Part shown: positions 46,450 to 57,438 of the stretch, piece after piece
How the letters are laid out: every line of letters starts with the position of its first letter
Position numbering within the stretch: the first letter of the stretch is position 1
DNA from: Cokeromyces recurvatus
Lineage: Eukaryota > Mucoromycota > Mucoromycetes > Mucorales > Mucoraceae
Direction of reading: 5' to 3'
Length of the DNA stretch: 64,000 bases
NCBI RefSeq assembly: GCF_025118155.1
Contig: NW_026251400.1
Span: forward strand, 496,001-560,000
Made by a program: the position numbers and the translations under genes
The notes under the pieces: generated by a model
Database searches by the model: none
The model's input: the letters and a program-made list of their open reading frames with translations, nothing else
Told to the model about the DNA's origin: nothing

Positions 46450-48379
46450 GAGAGAGAAAGGTTAGACAATCTCTTTGTACTTGATACTAATAAATACAAG
46501 AGGTAGGAAAAAAGAGAGAAACTTGTATGTATGTATGTATGTATACCTTTGAGAATAATGTCGTGATTGCAGGGCTGATTGTAAGCTCTGAAATAGAGGG
46601 ACATTTAAGTTTTGAATCTATATCACTTGGACTGATAGAGGTAAGAGAAACAGGTATACACTCTGGTAAAAGAGCAAGAGTATGAGGTATAATCACCTAT
46701 AGAAAAGAAAAAAATTATTTTTTGTTACTGAATATATTATAAACTGAAAAAAAAAAAGAAAAGAGAGAGATATAGATATCTAAAATAAAAGTCAACTCAC
46801 AGAAGGATCATAAGGATGTATATATTCTAGATATAAACTAATATGACAAGGCCATAAAGGATATCGAGAAGGATCGATCCAAGCATTCAATTGACTAAGA
46901 GATAGGAATGAAGTAGTTTGATTCAAAACTGGTAAAGAATAAGTAGATGAAGAAGTGACTAATTCTTCTGTTAAACGATTTATATTCATATGAAGATTAT
47001 TATTTGAAAATGATTTTCTCTGTTTCCTTTTTTGCGGACTACTTTGTTGCTTTTTATAAATGGAAGAGGAAGAAAAGGCAGATTTTTTCTTTTGTTTGTT
47101 TTGACGTTTTGATACATAACGTAAATGATGATTAGATTGAGCTTTGATAACCATGACATCTACATCCATGGAGTAATTCTGATGGATACATACTTGTTCA
47201 TCTAAAGCCATAGTTGCATTATTAGACAAGTTTTGCATGGAAGCAGATATTTCCATATAATCTTCATCTATTTGATGCTGTACGCCTGCAAGATCAGTCA
47301 TACTGTTATTTGTTATAGAAGCAGAAGAGAAATCTAGACAGCCAAAGAATGGCTCGTAAAAGGGGTCCTTAAGATCTAATGTTGAATGAGAAGGGGGTAT
47401 CTGTGAATCTGGATATAACATTTTAAAATCAAAGTCGGCCTGCGACGGAGAAGACATAAGAGAGGATTCATCAGAGGAAGTAGAAACTGATTTTATACTC
47501 TTTGGTCTTGATTTATTTTGTTGACGACGTGGGGCTCTTTTAGTTTGTTTTGTTTTTTTAGGCTGATGATGATGATGATATTGTAATTCTTCTTCATATT
47601 TTTGCTGAAATAATTGAGAAGAGGTATTAAAGCCTTCTTCATCCACATTATCATTTAATAAACGCATAACTAAGAAAAAAGAAAGAAGAGAGAGAGAGAG
47701 AGAGAGATGATTTAGACTATTTCTCTATTTCAAACATCTATAAGCTTACAATAAGGATCTGTTTTTCGTGTATTTTTTAACACTTGAATATGTGAAGATA
47801 CTTGCTTTCGAGTACGAACTTTACCAGTTTTACGAAAAATAAAATCAGAAATAAGTTCATTTCTACCTGTATAAGCAAATAGTAATCTAATTAATGTTAA
47901 GTTTTTTTTTTTTTTTTTTTTTTTGAGATTATTATATACCACAAGGCTTTCCATTCACTAAGATCTTTCTTCTGCCTAATTTTGGAATTGATTCCAATGC
48001 TATAATAACTATTAATTACATGTATTCATACATAGTTTATGAACAGAATACCTTTAAGAAAAACAGCTTCCACATCTGAGGACCAGACTTGCTGTTATGT
48101 ATAAAGAATAGATATTAATACATATAATAGATAAATAGATAGACATTGTATAACCTCTTCTTTATGATTGGTATTCATTCTAGTAGTGATATTGGATTCT
48201 TGTTGAGAAGAAAATATATGTTGTGACTGAAATTGAAGTAGATTAGGATTTTCTAAATGTGTCTTTTTCTGATTCTTGTTTATAATAGAGGATGGCGTTG
48301 AATTTTTTATATGAGAAGAAGAAGAAATATGAGTTGCAGTTGTGGTATTAACAAATAAGTCTGATTTACAAGATATCAT
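45573..48379 (-). CDS. TEA/ATTS-domain transcription factor (AbaA/Tec1/TEF-1 family)
   Basis: Eight exons (48379-48155, 48091-48052, 47999-47940, 47866-47750, 47669-46801, 46696-46547, 46400-46113, 46043-45573) keep frame throughout and give 739 aa. The TEA domain (about residues 76-148) is split over exons 2-4: [38 protein letters not shown] and [19 protein letters not shown], the last being the DNA-recognition helix. A long Ser/Gln/Lys-rich middle follows. Exons 6-7 carry a C-terminal immunoglobulin-like transactivation region ([30 protein letters not shown]). In fungi such factors control development and filamentation. Tiny exons of 40 and 60 nt make the gene easy to miss. It is nuclear. 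Confidence 0.9.
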
Positions 48380-49141
48380 GTTGATTTGATTCGTTTCTTT
48401 TTTTATTATTAAACGAGTGCTGATAAAAGGATTATAAAAGAGAAAAGAGAAATAAATAAAAAGCTATAGTACGTATAAAAATAATTATAAAAGGAAGAAG
48501 AAGGGGTATTTATATTGATTTATTTGTTTTTTTTTAATATATCGTCTTTTTTTTTTTTTTTATTGTGCAGAATTTATGCCTGTGAGTAATTCTTTTTTTT
48601 GGGGGAGAGGGGGAGGCAGATAGAAACAGAAAAAGAGAGGGAAAGAAAGAAAGAGCTAAAGAAGGGATGATATCAAGGGGAAAGAGAGAGAGAGGGTAGG
48701 CGTGTGTACTAGTTGAAAGATATCATTAAATTGTCTGTCAAAAATGATAGTTACAACTATTATAATAAGCCTTCTTTTTTATGATAAATTTTACTTACTT
48801 AGAAGGTAGTAGGGATGGGTCATGATTGTTTATATCTTAATTTTGAATGCATGTTAAAAGATGAAACATAAAAAGGATCTCTACTTTCCTGGAATGAAAT
48901 TAATTTTATAATGTGTGTATTTCTAGTTCATTTGTCAACGTTATCCCTTTTATGCATACAAACTAATTCCCCTTTTATATATACATGCACACTAGCTAGT
49001 AATTTATCATAGTTTCGTTCTAAATTAAACTCATGTATCATTTGACGAACAGATATAATACTACTATTACTTTATTGTTACTGTATATATTTTTATACTT
49101 CTTTACACTGTGTAGTTAGCCTGTATATTTATAGATCTCTA

Positions 49142-49185
<44 letters not shown>

Positions 49186-49242
49186 ATATATACATACACA
49201 TATTTATATAAATATTCATATATAAATATAATATACACATGT
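48380..49242. other. Intergenic, upstream of the TEA gene
   Basis: GA-rich stretch (about 48605-48710) and a long T-run (49146-49182). No ORF is supported. Confidence 0.6.
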
Positions 49243-49646
49243 TTAATCATTGTTTATCCTCGCATTTTTTATCGTTGATCTTTCAACTTTAACTTCAAAA
49301 GGTTTGTCAAATAATTCTGATTGTACTTTAATAAACTGATCTTCAAGCGCTTTGTTTGCATCTTCAGAATGCTTATAAACAACAAATCCATAATGAAGAT
49401 AACGATGTGTTTCAGGGCACTAATAATAATAATAATGAAATTAGATCTAATATAAAATGCATTCTTGACTATGTTCATTACTCTTTTAATCGTATATTCT
49501 ATCATTGGACCATATTTGCCTAGTGTTTTAAATATTTCTCGAGCATGAGCAATAGAGGGTACTTGCGGAGGTATTTGAACAAAAAGTTTATGAGGTGCAA
49601 ATCTTTTAATATTATCTAATGTTGCTGTCTTGAATTGACTAGCCAT
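49243..49646 (-). CDS. Small RRM-type protein, 113 aa
   Basis: Two exons (49646-49482 and 49419-49243, phase 0) encode 113 aa. The first exon starts MASQFKTATLDNIKRFAPHK and continues KLFVQIPPQVPSIAHAREIF (beta1-alpha1 of an RRM). The second supplies HRYLHYGFVVYKHSEDANKAL, the beta3-alpha2 part with an RNP1-like GFVVY, and ends after KNARINND. It is a single compact RRM-like fold with a short N-terminal extension that could target mitochondria; this is inference. The tract upstream of the ATG reads open but runs through a T-run and is probably leader. The downstream exon is masked by a reading-through chance frame. The exact role is unknown. Confidence 0.65.
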
Positions 49647-49714
49647 ATTATGAAATGTAAGAATGGTCAAAAGAAATAAGGAACTGCACACCCCTGTGTG
49701 AATAATGCAACCAC

Positions 49715-49752
<38 letters not shown>

Positions 49753-49781
49753 AATTAACGGAGCTTAAATAGAATGGCTTC

Positions 49782-49949
49782 TTACTGCTGTACAGTTTTT
49801 ACATAAATTGGCGATTGTTTAGTACCAGAAAGATTCACTCGTACATGCAAAATAGTATTACTAGGATTTACTCGAGGAAAATGAATATGAATAATGATGT
49901 TTTTGTACACTGAAGAATGTAATTGAAATTTATGAGTGATTTTAACCCA
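49782..49949 (-). CDS. Orphan coding exon, unknown protein (partial)
   Basis: After a TTAAAATAG acceptor, a 55-codon frame reads WVKITHKFQLHSSVYKN, then HIHFPRVNPSNTILHVRVN and ends VKTVQQ with TAA at 49784-49782. The hydrophobic and charged pattern looks like a folded protein and unlike the AT-driven translations nearby. I cannot find its first exon with confidence: an ATG-ATA-ATT mini-exon near 50070 with donor GTAATC would fit in phase, but the evidence is weak. A donor-like GTAAGA also overlaps the stop, so it could continue downstream. No family is recognised. Confidence 0.4.
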   Translation of the reverse strand, partial: WVKITHKFQLHSSVYKNIIIHIHFPRVNPSNTILHVRVNLSGTKQSPIYVKTVQQ

Positions 49950-50446
49950 CTATTTTAAGGAAATAGTGTATATTAAAAATGATCATTATTTGTAAAAAGA
50001 GTAAACAGCTGATTAAAAAAAACAAAGTATTTACTATCAGTCATAAAGCAGATTACAATTATCATAGCTACATAACAGTATTGTGACGTTTATGATTGCC
50101 TGATAAACACTGTTGTATCCTTCATATAGGATAGGTATCAGTTACTTGCTTGTGTAGTTATTGAATTTAATAGTAATCATGCTTCTCTTTAGTGAATCAT
50201 GTATATACACATATAAGGGGGATTTGACACGTATTTATATCACATAATGCCTTGTAAGGATATAATGATAAAGACAGATATAAAATCTTATGATTAGAAT
50301 AGGTGGAAGGGTTCCTTTATTAATAGAGGTGTTATAGTTTATAATCATAAGAACCGAACTAAATATGTAATAGTTAACTAGTAAAAGGTGTCTTGTTATA
50401 ATAAATAATGTATGTGTTTATTCGTTCATTACAAGTATTATGTAAT
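49950..50446. other. Intergenic or uncharted 5' part of the orphan exon
   Basis: No frame longer than about 35 codons. It may contain the missing first exon of the 49782-49949 gene. Confidence 0.4.
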
Positions 50447-51522
50447 TCAAGAGTGACTATGAGGTCTTAAAGGAGGAGGTGATGATATCTGACGAGACTG
50501 ACTATGAATTGAAGGTGGTGGAGTTAAAGGATAAATTGGATATTGTGTAGTTGTATAATCAATTGCTGAGGTAGCAAAAGTTCTTTTTGAAAGTTGATCT
50601 ACCAATCAAAAAAAAAAGAAAAATAAATGAATAACTTACAATATATAAATATTCAGATTAAATTACCCATTAAGCTTGGTATCGTTCCTCCTGCTGTAGT
50701 TTTCCATTCATCTATACTATGGGCAGAATTTGGTGGACTTGGTAACTGTTGTTGTTCTTTATAAATGAATGAGTTAGTGTTAGAAATAGACAAATTTAGC
50801 ATAGAGTTAGCTATCATAGAAGTAGGTGGTGAACCAATTCTAGTAGGTGAGGAGTAAGGATATGCTATATTTATTTATATATTAATTTCTTTATGTTAAA
50901 AAAAAAAAAACTTTAAATTATTATACATACCTCTTTTATTGTTTAATTCAGTCATTTTTTCCTTTGAAATATTAATACCTTGTACTGAATGACGATGAGG
51001 TCTAATTTTATGGCTTTCTTTATTTGTAGTAGTTGTAGTTGAAGAAATACTTGACATTGGACTTGGAGTAAAAGCAGTCATCAGTCTTTCAATACGCCTT
51101 AGTCTATCCTCGATACGATCCATAGTTTCAGTAGAAGGAGGATGGTTTGCTTTATTATTCGTATTTAACTTTGATAGATGTCTTCTCTCCGAATGATTAA
51201 CACATTCTATATTATTTGTGGCACAAAAAGTACAAGGACTACCACCATCACATTTTGTCTTTCTTCTTCTACATGTCTCACATGCCGATCCTGAGCTTAA
51301 TCTCCTTGCTGCTTGAGTAGAAAATACACTCCTGGAGTGATCAGGAATGACATTATAAACACAGTCATGTTGAGTTTCAATACAATTCGAACAGGGTCGT
51401 TGTGAATTACATACACGTCGACGTCTTTTACATTGTTCACAAGTCTTTTTTAATGTTGAGCATCGTTCCATTATTAATCTTTGTTTTGTAAGAGAAGAAT
51501 TTGGCGGTGAATTAAGCGGCAT
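50447..51522 (-). CDS. Double Zn2Cys6 transcription factor-like protein
   Basis: Three exons (51522-50931, 50864-50667, 50598-50447) encode 313 aa. Two zinc clusters are present with identical spacing. Cluster 1 has Cys28, 31, 38, 44, 47 and 54 (CEQCKRRRRVC and PCSNC). Cluster 2 has Cys81, 84, 91, 97, 100 and 107 (CETCRRRKTKC and PCTFC). A short coiled-coil (RIEDRLRRIERLM) follows, then Ser/Thr/Pro-rich sequence with no fungal-specific middle domain. Single Zn2Cys6 clusters bind CGG half-sites in fungal regulators; two in tandem in such a small protein is unusual. I chose ATG 51522 because upstream codons are a Phe-rich artefact of a T/A tract. It is nuclear, with an unknown target. Confidence 0.85.
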
Positions 51523-52201
51523 GGCTATAAAATAAATAAATAAAAAAAAAAAAAAAATGAAAAAATGAAAAAAAAATGAAAAAAATGAAAAAAATGAAAA
51601 AAAAAACAAAACACACACAAAAAAAGGCAATGATCTCTTTTTTTTTCCCCTTGATTTTTTTGTCTTCTTTCGGTCGGTTTTCTATCCGGACCCGGGTTAT
51701 GTGTGGGGGGGATACAACAATGTGATTTCGATCACCACTGAATCCATTTATGGGGGTGAAGAGAGAGAAAGTAAAAATTAGTGGTATAATATATACTTTT
51801 ATTTGATTGACAAATACATATACGAGATATACTTCGTCCATTAGTATAATATGTAAACGTTTGTATATGTTTACATATTCACTCTGTATTATCTAAATAT
51901 TATTTGTACAAGAATTGTGTCCCTTTTTGTAAATTGTCATAGGTTCAAAAAAATAAATAAATATACACATATATACTTTTCCCCGACTAACCCGAAGGTA
52001 ATACAAATAGATATAGATCTTCTTTTTATTATATATGCAAATAGGTTTGTATCTATCATACAGCAAGTGTTTTGTGTGTACACCCTTCTCCCCCAAGAAA
52101 TAGATTGCAATAGAAAGAAAAGACGTCTCGCACCAATGCCCGTGACACTTTTTCTCTATGATCCTTCATCTTCTGTGTGTGTGTAAATAGAAAGTTAGCT
52201 A
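51523..52201. other. Intergenic, promoter of the Zn2Cys6 gene
   Basis: A GAAAAA-repeat tract (51541-51606) lies just upstream of the start codon. The frames at 51893-52186 on either strand look like chance. Nothing else is seen. Confidence 0.55.
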
Positions 52202-52558
52202 TTAACCAGAATACTCTTCAAAATATTTCAAAGAATAATAAGCAAATTCTTTAAATGTCGATATATGAACATGATTATGAACTTTACTCAATCTTTTAAG
52301 AGAGAGATAGTGCTCCCTCCTACTTCCTTTTTTTTTCAAGTATAATTTCCCTCTTAATAAATTACGTTTAACAACAGACCAAAATTGTTTGGTGATATTT
52401 ATGAATAAGTAAGGAAAGTAGTAAGTATGCTCACTAGTCTTTTTCAAAAATTGCTCTGGATGTATAGTTAAATTGGTGTTAATAGTTCTTCATTTGAACG
52501 AAGCTTATCTATTTCATTTATATAAAGAATGTAGTTTGATGAGCAATGATGCTTTTTG
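52202..52558 (-). pseudogene. Possible frameshifted gene fragment, unknown
   Basis: A frame from about 52487 to 52202 ends with RREHYLSLKRLSKV, HVHISTFKEFAYYSLKYFEE and a stop. Its aromatic and charged pattern is protein-like. Upstream, in another frame, YILYINEIDKLRSNEELLTP (about 52540-52480) would join it if one base were lost near 52482. I recognise no family. It could be a decayed helical-domain gene or chance, and no start codon or splice junction is convincing. Confidence 0.35.
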
Positions 52559-53219
52559 TTTTGGTTATTTATTTATACTCTATTTCCTCTAAGCTTCTCT
52601 ATATAAACTTACATAAAATGAAAGGATAAAAAACACACACACATACACATACGCAGGGGAAGTAATCCTTTTTATTATCATTATTATAGAAATAGTGCTA
52701 TATGTGTATTTTCATATTAAACTGCAACATATCTTTTTAAGAAAGAAGGTAAAAGTCTTTATGTGCTTTTATATCTATTATATCATCGCCTTTTAAAATA
52801 TTATTTGCTTGTATAATTTAAATTAACCTTTGCAGTATACAAATAATAAAATTGAAGTCGGTAGTACATATTACTATATTTAATAGAAGAAATTAGTTTT
52901 CTTCTATTTTTTTTTGTCTGTGCATTTTATTTTATTTATATAACACGCCAATGTCGTTCAAATAATGTGTTATACTCACTCAAACTCAGTATGTATGTAA
53001 AGTATAAAAAGCAGTTTTATATTAAGCATACATCATACAGAGAATTCATGTAGTTATTCCCCTCTCCTTCATATATCCTATTTATAAATATGTACTACGT
53101 AAATAGAATTGGCAGAAACTGTCAATTAACAATGAAATTTATTAAATATATTTTTATTCAAATACACTTTTGAAAGGCTTTTCATGTTTCTTACTTCATT
53201 ATCTCTCATATACAAAAAG
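52559..53219. other. Intergenic, AT-rich
   Basis: No coding signal. CA-rich repeat near 52632-52654. Confidence 0.6.
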
Positions 53220-53503
53220 ATGAAAATAACTTCAACCTATATAAACTCATTTTTATTGTTATTTACTATTATGATTACTTTTGTTGATCGTGCAAAATAG
53301 AGTGAGTGTGGCTACTTTAACTTTCCCTAAAGGTCGTCTTTGCTCTGGATCTACTTATCAGTTTGATAGTCAAGGAAAATACAGTTATTACTAAAAAAAA
53401 AAAAAAAGAAAAAGAAATAGACCCTACAAATGGTCGTTGTATATGCTATGATTGTGACTCTTGCCGTTATGTGAATACGTTCAACTTTAAAATAAGAAAA
53501 TAA
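53220..53503 (+). pseudogene. Small secreted cysteine-rich protein, disrupted
   Basis: Three pieces in shifting frames fit one small secreted protein. The first is a signal peptide (MKITSTYINSFLLLFTIMIT, from 53220). After a one-base shift at about 53297 comes SVATLTFPKGRLCSGSTYQF, which runs into a stop and a 15-A tract near 53393. Then EIDPTNGRCICYDCDSCRY (about 53415-53470) leads to a stop at 53503. The Cys pattern C-x-C-x2-C-x2-C after DPTNGR resembles small fungal secreted cysteine-rich proteins. No intron of normal length would repair either break, so it is probably a pseudogene, unless the A-tract length is wrong. It lies tail-to-tail with the F-box gene. Confidence 0.5.
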
Positions 53504-53531
53504 TATATATACATATACATATATATTTTTT

Positions 53532-55028
53532 TTATTCTTTATTACAATAATAACTATATTCAAATAAATCTCTATATTCTTCATTTGGGCTTTCATCATC
53601 TAACTCTCTTAAAACAAATTCTGTTTTGGGTAATAAAGTGTCTTGTAAATATCTTAATGCTTCTTCATTGTCTGTAAATAAAGGAGATTCTACATAACAT
53701 TCTTCCAAGACTAACTTTTTCAATTTTGTATCGTAAGGCGTCTCTTGTCTTTGATGATATCTAATTGTGGTAAAATCTACTGCAAGTGATTCCAAGTTCT
53801 TTAAAGCATTCAAAAGAGAATCCAGATCTAAATGATTACTCTCGGGAGAGTCAACTTCTTCCCTTGATTGATTAATCCTTAAATGCTTTAGGTTAGGGAA
53901 CATGGCTAATTTTTTTAAAAATCCATCTTGTTTATCTAAAAAGATGAGGCTTGACCATGACACACCCGATAATGATAATGACTCAATTGTCTGAATTTGT
54001 GTTGTCTTTAATAACCATGTAAAATCGCGATAAGGATTGTATATGCCTAAATTGATTTTCTTCAGTTGAAGTCCACTTTCATCCATAGCCATAAACATCT
54101 CCTCTGGCACTTCAAAGGCATGAATGTGAATATATTCCAATTTAGGGCATTGTATCATTAGTTCCTTGAAGCGTAAATCCCGTTGTGTCCAATAGCTGTC
54201 TGTGAAATCGTTATCATCTTCACAATAAGTCATGATAATATTTTTTAAATTTTTATAATGTTTAGCAAAATAATCAATCCAGTTGTCTTCCTTTAATGAA
54301 AAGGTACAATTTTCAATCGATAAAGTCTCTAGGCTTTCAACGGGATCGTTCAAAATCTTCAATTGTCGTGTATGAGGAATAAATCCACAATTATCAAATG
54401 AAAGCGCTTTTAAGTGAGGCGCTTTAGAGTGAAGTACTTGTATATGTTCCACAGCAATATTTAACCATTGCATTCGAAGTACAGTCAGTTGTGGAGCTTT
54501 GTCAAGATAGGATACAAATTTGAGCTTAAGTTCTTCATCTTCATACCCCAAAAAACTCAGGTGAAGACTGACAAGTTCAGGTAATTTGTTCTTTGTAGCT
54601 TCAAAGAGTGCGGGTGTAATAATGGGTGTACCTAGTTCCTGAACAAATTTTAATTTAGGACTCCAAGTTAAAAATTCCCTTTGAATTTCTTCGTTGTTCC
54701 ACTTATGAATAGGAAACTCTTGTTGAATAAAGCTAAACTCAGTAATGTTAGGAAAAAGAGAAGGTAATGTAAGTAATCTGGAAGCATTCAAGCCAATTTC
54801 TATCAAAGTCAAGGATTCTACACTTTGCGCCAACTCTCTATATCTTTGAAAAAACGTACACATGTCATTGAATTTGTTTTGATCATAAATCCAAACTTTT
54901 TCATAAAGTTTTCCAAACTTTCGAATGTTGTTAAACCATGACTTGTTTACAGTTAAACAATTAAGTTTATCATTTATAGAAAGTTGAGCAATACATCGAA
55001 GAAATAATTCAATAGGTAAACATTCCAT
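53532..55028 (-). CDS. F-box/LRR-like protein, 498 aa
   Basis: A single exon of 498 aa. The N-terminus MECLPIELFLRCIAQLSIND with LTVNKSW is an F-box, which recruits Skp1 of an SCF ubiquitin ligase. The rest contains irregular leucine-rich repeats (for example LPELVSLHLSFLG, LTVLRMQWLNI, LKALSFDNCGF, LETLSIENCTF and LKHLRINQ) that would form the substrate-binding solenoid. Such F-box/LRR genes are numerous in Mucorales genomes. There is no signal or membrane segment. The specific substrate is not predictable. It is unrelated in detail to the F-box pseudogene at 4900-5796. Confidence 0.85.
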   Translation of the reverse strand: MECLPIELFLRCIAQLSINDKLNCLTVNKSWFNNIRKFGKLYEKVWIYDQNKFNDMCTFFQRYRELAQSVESLTLIEIGLNASRLLTLPSLFPNITEFSFIQQEFPIHKWNNEEIQREFLTWSPKLKFVQELGTPIITPALFEATKNKLPELVSLHLSFLGYEDEELKLKFVSYLDKAPQLTVLRMQWLNIAVEHIQVLHSKAPHLKALSFDNCGFIPHTRQLKILNDPVESLETLSIENCTFSLKEDNWIDYFAKHYKNLKNIIMTYCEDDNDFTDSYWTQRDLRFKELMIQCPKLEYIHIHAFEVPEEMFMAMDESGLQLKKINLGIYNPYRDFTWLLKTTQIQTIESLSLSGVSWSSLIFLDKQDGFLKKLAMFPNLKHLRINQSREEVDSPESNHLDLDSLLNALKNLESLAVDFTTIRYHQRQETPYDTKLKKLVLEECYVESPLFTDNEEALRYLQDTLLPKTEFVLRELDDESPNEEYRDLFEYSYYCNKE

Positions 55029-55514
55029 TATTGTTTTTACGTAGACAGAGAAAGAAGAAGAAGAGGGAAAAAAGGAAATATTTTATAAACGCGCTTTTTA
55101 TGCTTTTGCTGTTGCTTATGAAATGCTTTTTTTTTTTTTTTTTCTGACTTTTGAAGTGTTCTGGAACAACGCTTTTTCTTATTTGATTAATAAAGCTTAG
55201 GAAAAAAAAAATAAGTTTAATAATTACTTGAATATGAATCATATTTTATTGCTTTCTTATTTAAGCTATTCATCCTGCTTTAAGTTCTTTTTATAGCCTT
55301 TTTTTTTTTTTTTTCGTTTAGTTGATTTTTTTTTCCTTTACGCTACAATTGCAGAATTATTAATAATATCAGACAATGTAAAACTTTGTGTATCGTAATC
55401 CGATTCGGATGATTATTCGTGTATAATATAATTTTATAAATTTAATTATTATTATCCGTTATATATATATTTTTTTTATTACATTTCTCGAAGAAATAAT
55501 AATAAGAGGAGCAG
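55029..55514. other. Divergent promoter region of F-box and SEC24 genes
   Basis: T-runs at 55127-55143 and 55299-55314, AT-rich. No coding signal. Confidence 0.65.
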
Positions 55515-57392
55515 ATGAATCCCGAACAGCAAAGACCCATCATAAGGCCACAGTCTGTTAATGGAGTAATGTCTCCTCAACAGCCTATAGTTAGGCCTAT
55601 TATGGGTAATGGTACGTATATGCACATTTTCTAAAAGTTTTCAATTTTAAATAAAATTTTATTATAAGCTCCATTACGTCCTGTTATGCAAGGACAACCT
55701 ATTAGACCTCTGATACCTCCAGGTGTACGTCCTCCAATGGTGAGACCTGTCATGACAACTCAACAACAATCTATAATGACTTCACCTCCATCTAATCAAA
55801 TTAGACCTCTAACTTCTCCTCAACAAAGACCTACAACAGTCATGACATCTCCACCTCCACAGGCTAATTTGGTCGCACCTTTACAGAATATGCATATTCA
55901 GCAGCAACAACCTCAATTATCAACAGTAAGTAAAAGAAATATACGTGTCTAGGATTGTTTTTTTTTTGCTAATTTTATTTTCCAATTATAGCAGCCATTA
56001 CATCAACAATCAGTTCAACAACAACAGTTACAAACACAAAAGCGACATGTTTCTACTGGTAAATCTAGACGTGTTTATGTGAACCCTGAAGCCTCTAGTT
56101 ACACTCAACCTACTCAACAACAACAGCCGCAACAACAGTATCAATACCAACAACACCAACAACAAGCACCATGGCCCAATAGCCTTCAACAACCACAAGC
56201 ACAACAACAACCACAGCAACAACCACAGCAACAAACACTTCAACAACCACTTCAGCAACCACTTCAGCAACCTTCTTTAAATAGTCATAGCTCTTCACGC
56301 CATCATCAATCTGCTGCAGCTGGTATAGGTTATACGAATGCTCCTTATGCTCATACTGGTCAACAACTTCCACCTGAACTTCGTCCACCTACGCAACCCC
56401 GTCCTCGAATTGATCCTGATCAAATGCCCGCACCAGTTCAAGTTCGTGAGCAGGATGAAGCTCTCTTTGATGATAAGTTTTTTAGCACTATCGAACGAGA
56501 TCATATCCCATATGCTACAACTCAATTTATTGGACTTGATCAAGGGAACTGCAACCCTCGTTTTATGCGTTCTACTATTGACCGTATACCGTCTACAAAG
56601 GAAATAACGGAAAAATCTAAATTACCTTTAGCCCTCATTGTTCAACCTTTAGCAAAGCAACGTAAGGATGAAGTTGGAATTCAGGTTGTGAATCATGGTT
56701 CTGAGGATGGTCCTATACGTTGTTCACGTTGTCGGGCCTATATTAATCCCTGGTGTATCTTCACTCATGGTGGTGCACGATTTGAGTGTAATCTATGCCA
56801 GCATAGTAATGAAGTACCTAATTGGTATTTTGCTAATATTGATATGTCTGGACGTCGTGTAGATGTGAATGAACGTCCTGAGTTACGTTATGGTTCAGTC
56901 GAATTTGAAGTCACCAAGGATTATTTCTCTAAGGATCGAGATCCTGCGCCATTAAATTATGTGTTTGCTATTGATGTTTCAATTCAAGCTATTCAAAATG
57001 GTATGTTACAATCCGTATGTGAAGCATTAAAGCAAGCCCTCTATGATCCTGCTGGTAATCCTCTCTTGACAAATCGTATTGGTATTATTACATTCAATAA
57101 GGATGTTCATTTTTATAATCTTTCTGTAAGTTAAAAAAAAAAATAACGACCTCTTTTATAATTAATTGACTAATTATATATTTATGTAGCCTGGTTTAAC
57201 TAATGCTCAAATGCTTGTTGTTTCAGATATTAATGATATGTTCTTACCCCTTCAAGCAGGTTTCTTGGCTGATCCTTCAGAATCAAAGAATGTTATTATA
57301 GACTTATTAAACACTTTACCTCACATGTTTAAAGATACAACTTGCGCTGAATCTGTATTTACTTCAGCTATTCATGGCGGATTAGAAGCATT

Positions 57393-57438
<46 letters not shown>

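Noticed and set aside
47730..47954. Stand-alone 74-codon protein starting in a lysine run
   Set aside because: It is exon 4 of the TEA gene read through its upstream intron; the lysine run is an intronic A-tract.
51512..51841. Upstream extension of the Zn2Cys6 protein through a Phe-rich segment
   Set aside because: The segment is translation of a GAAAAA tract and does not resemble a real N-terminus; ATG at 51522 is preferred.
56028..56543. Minus-strand Leu/Val-rich frames in the SEC24 N-terminal region
   Set aside because: Shadows of the CAA/CAG-rich glutamine-coding sequence.
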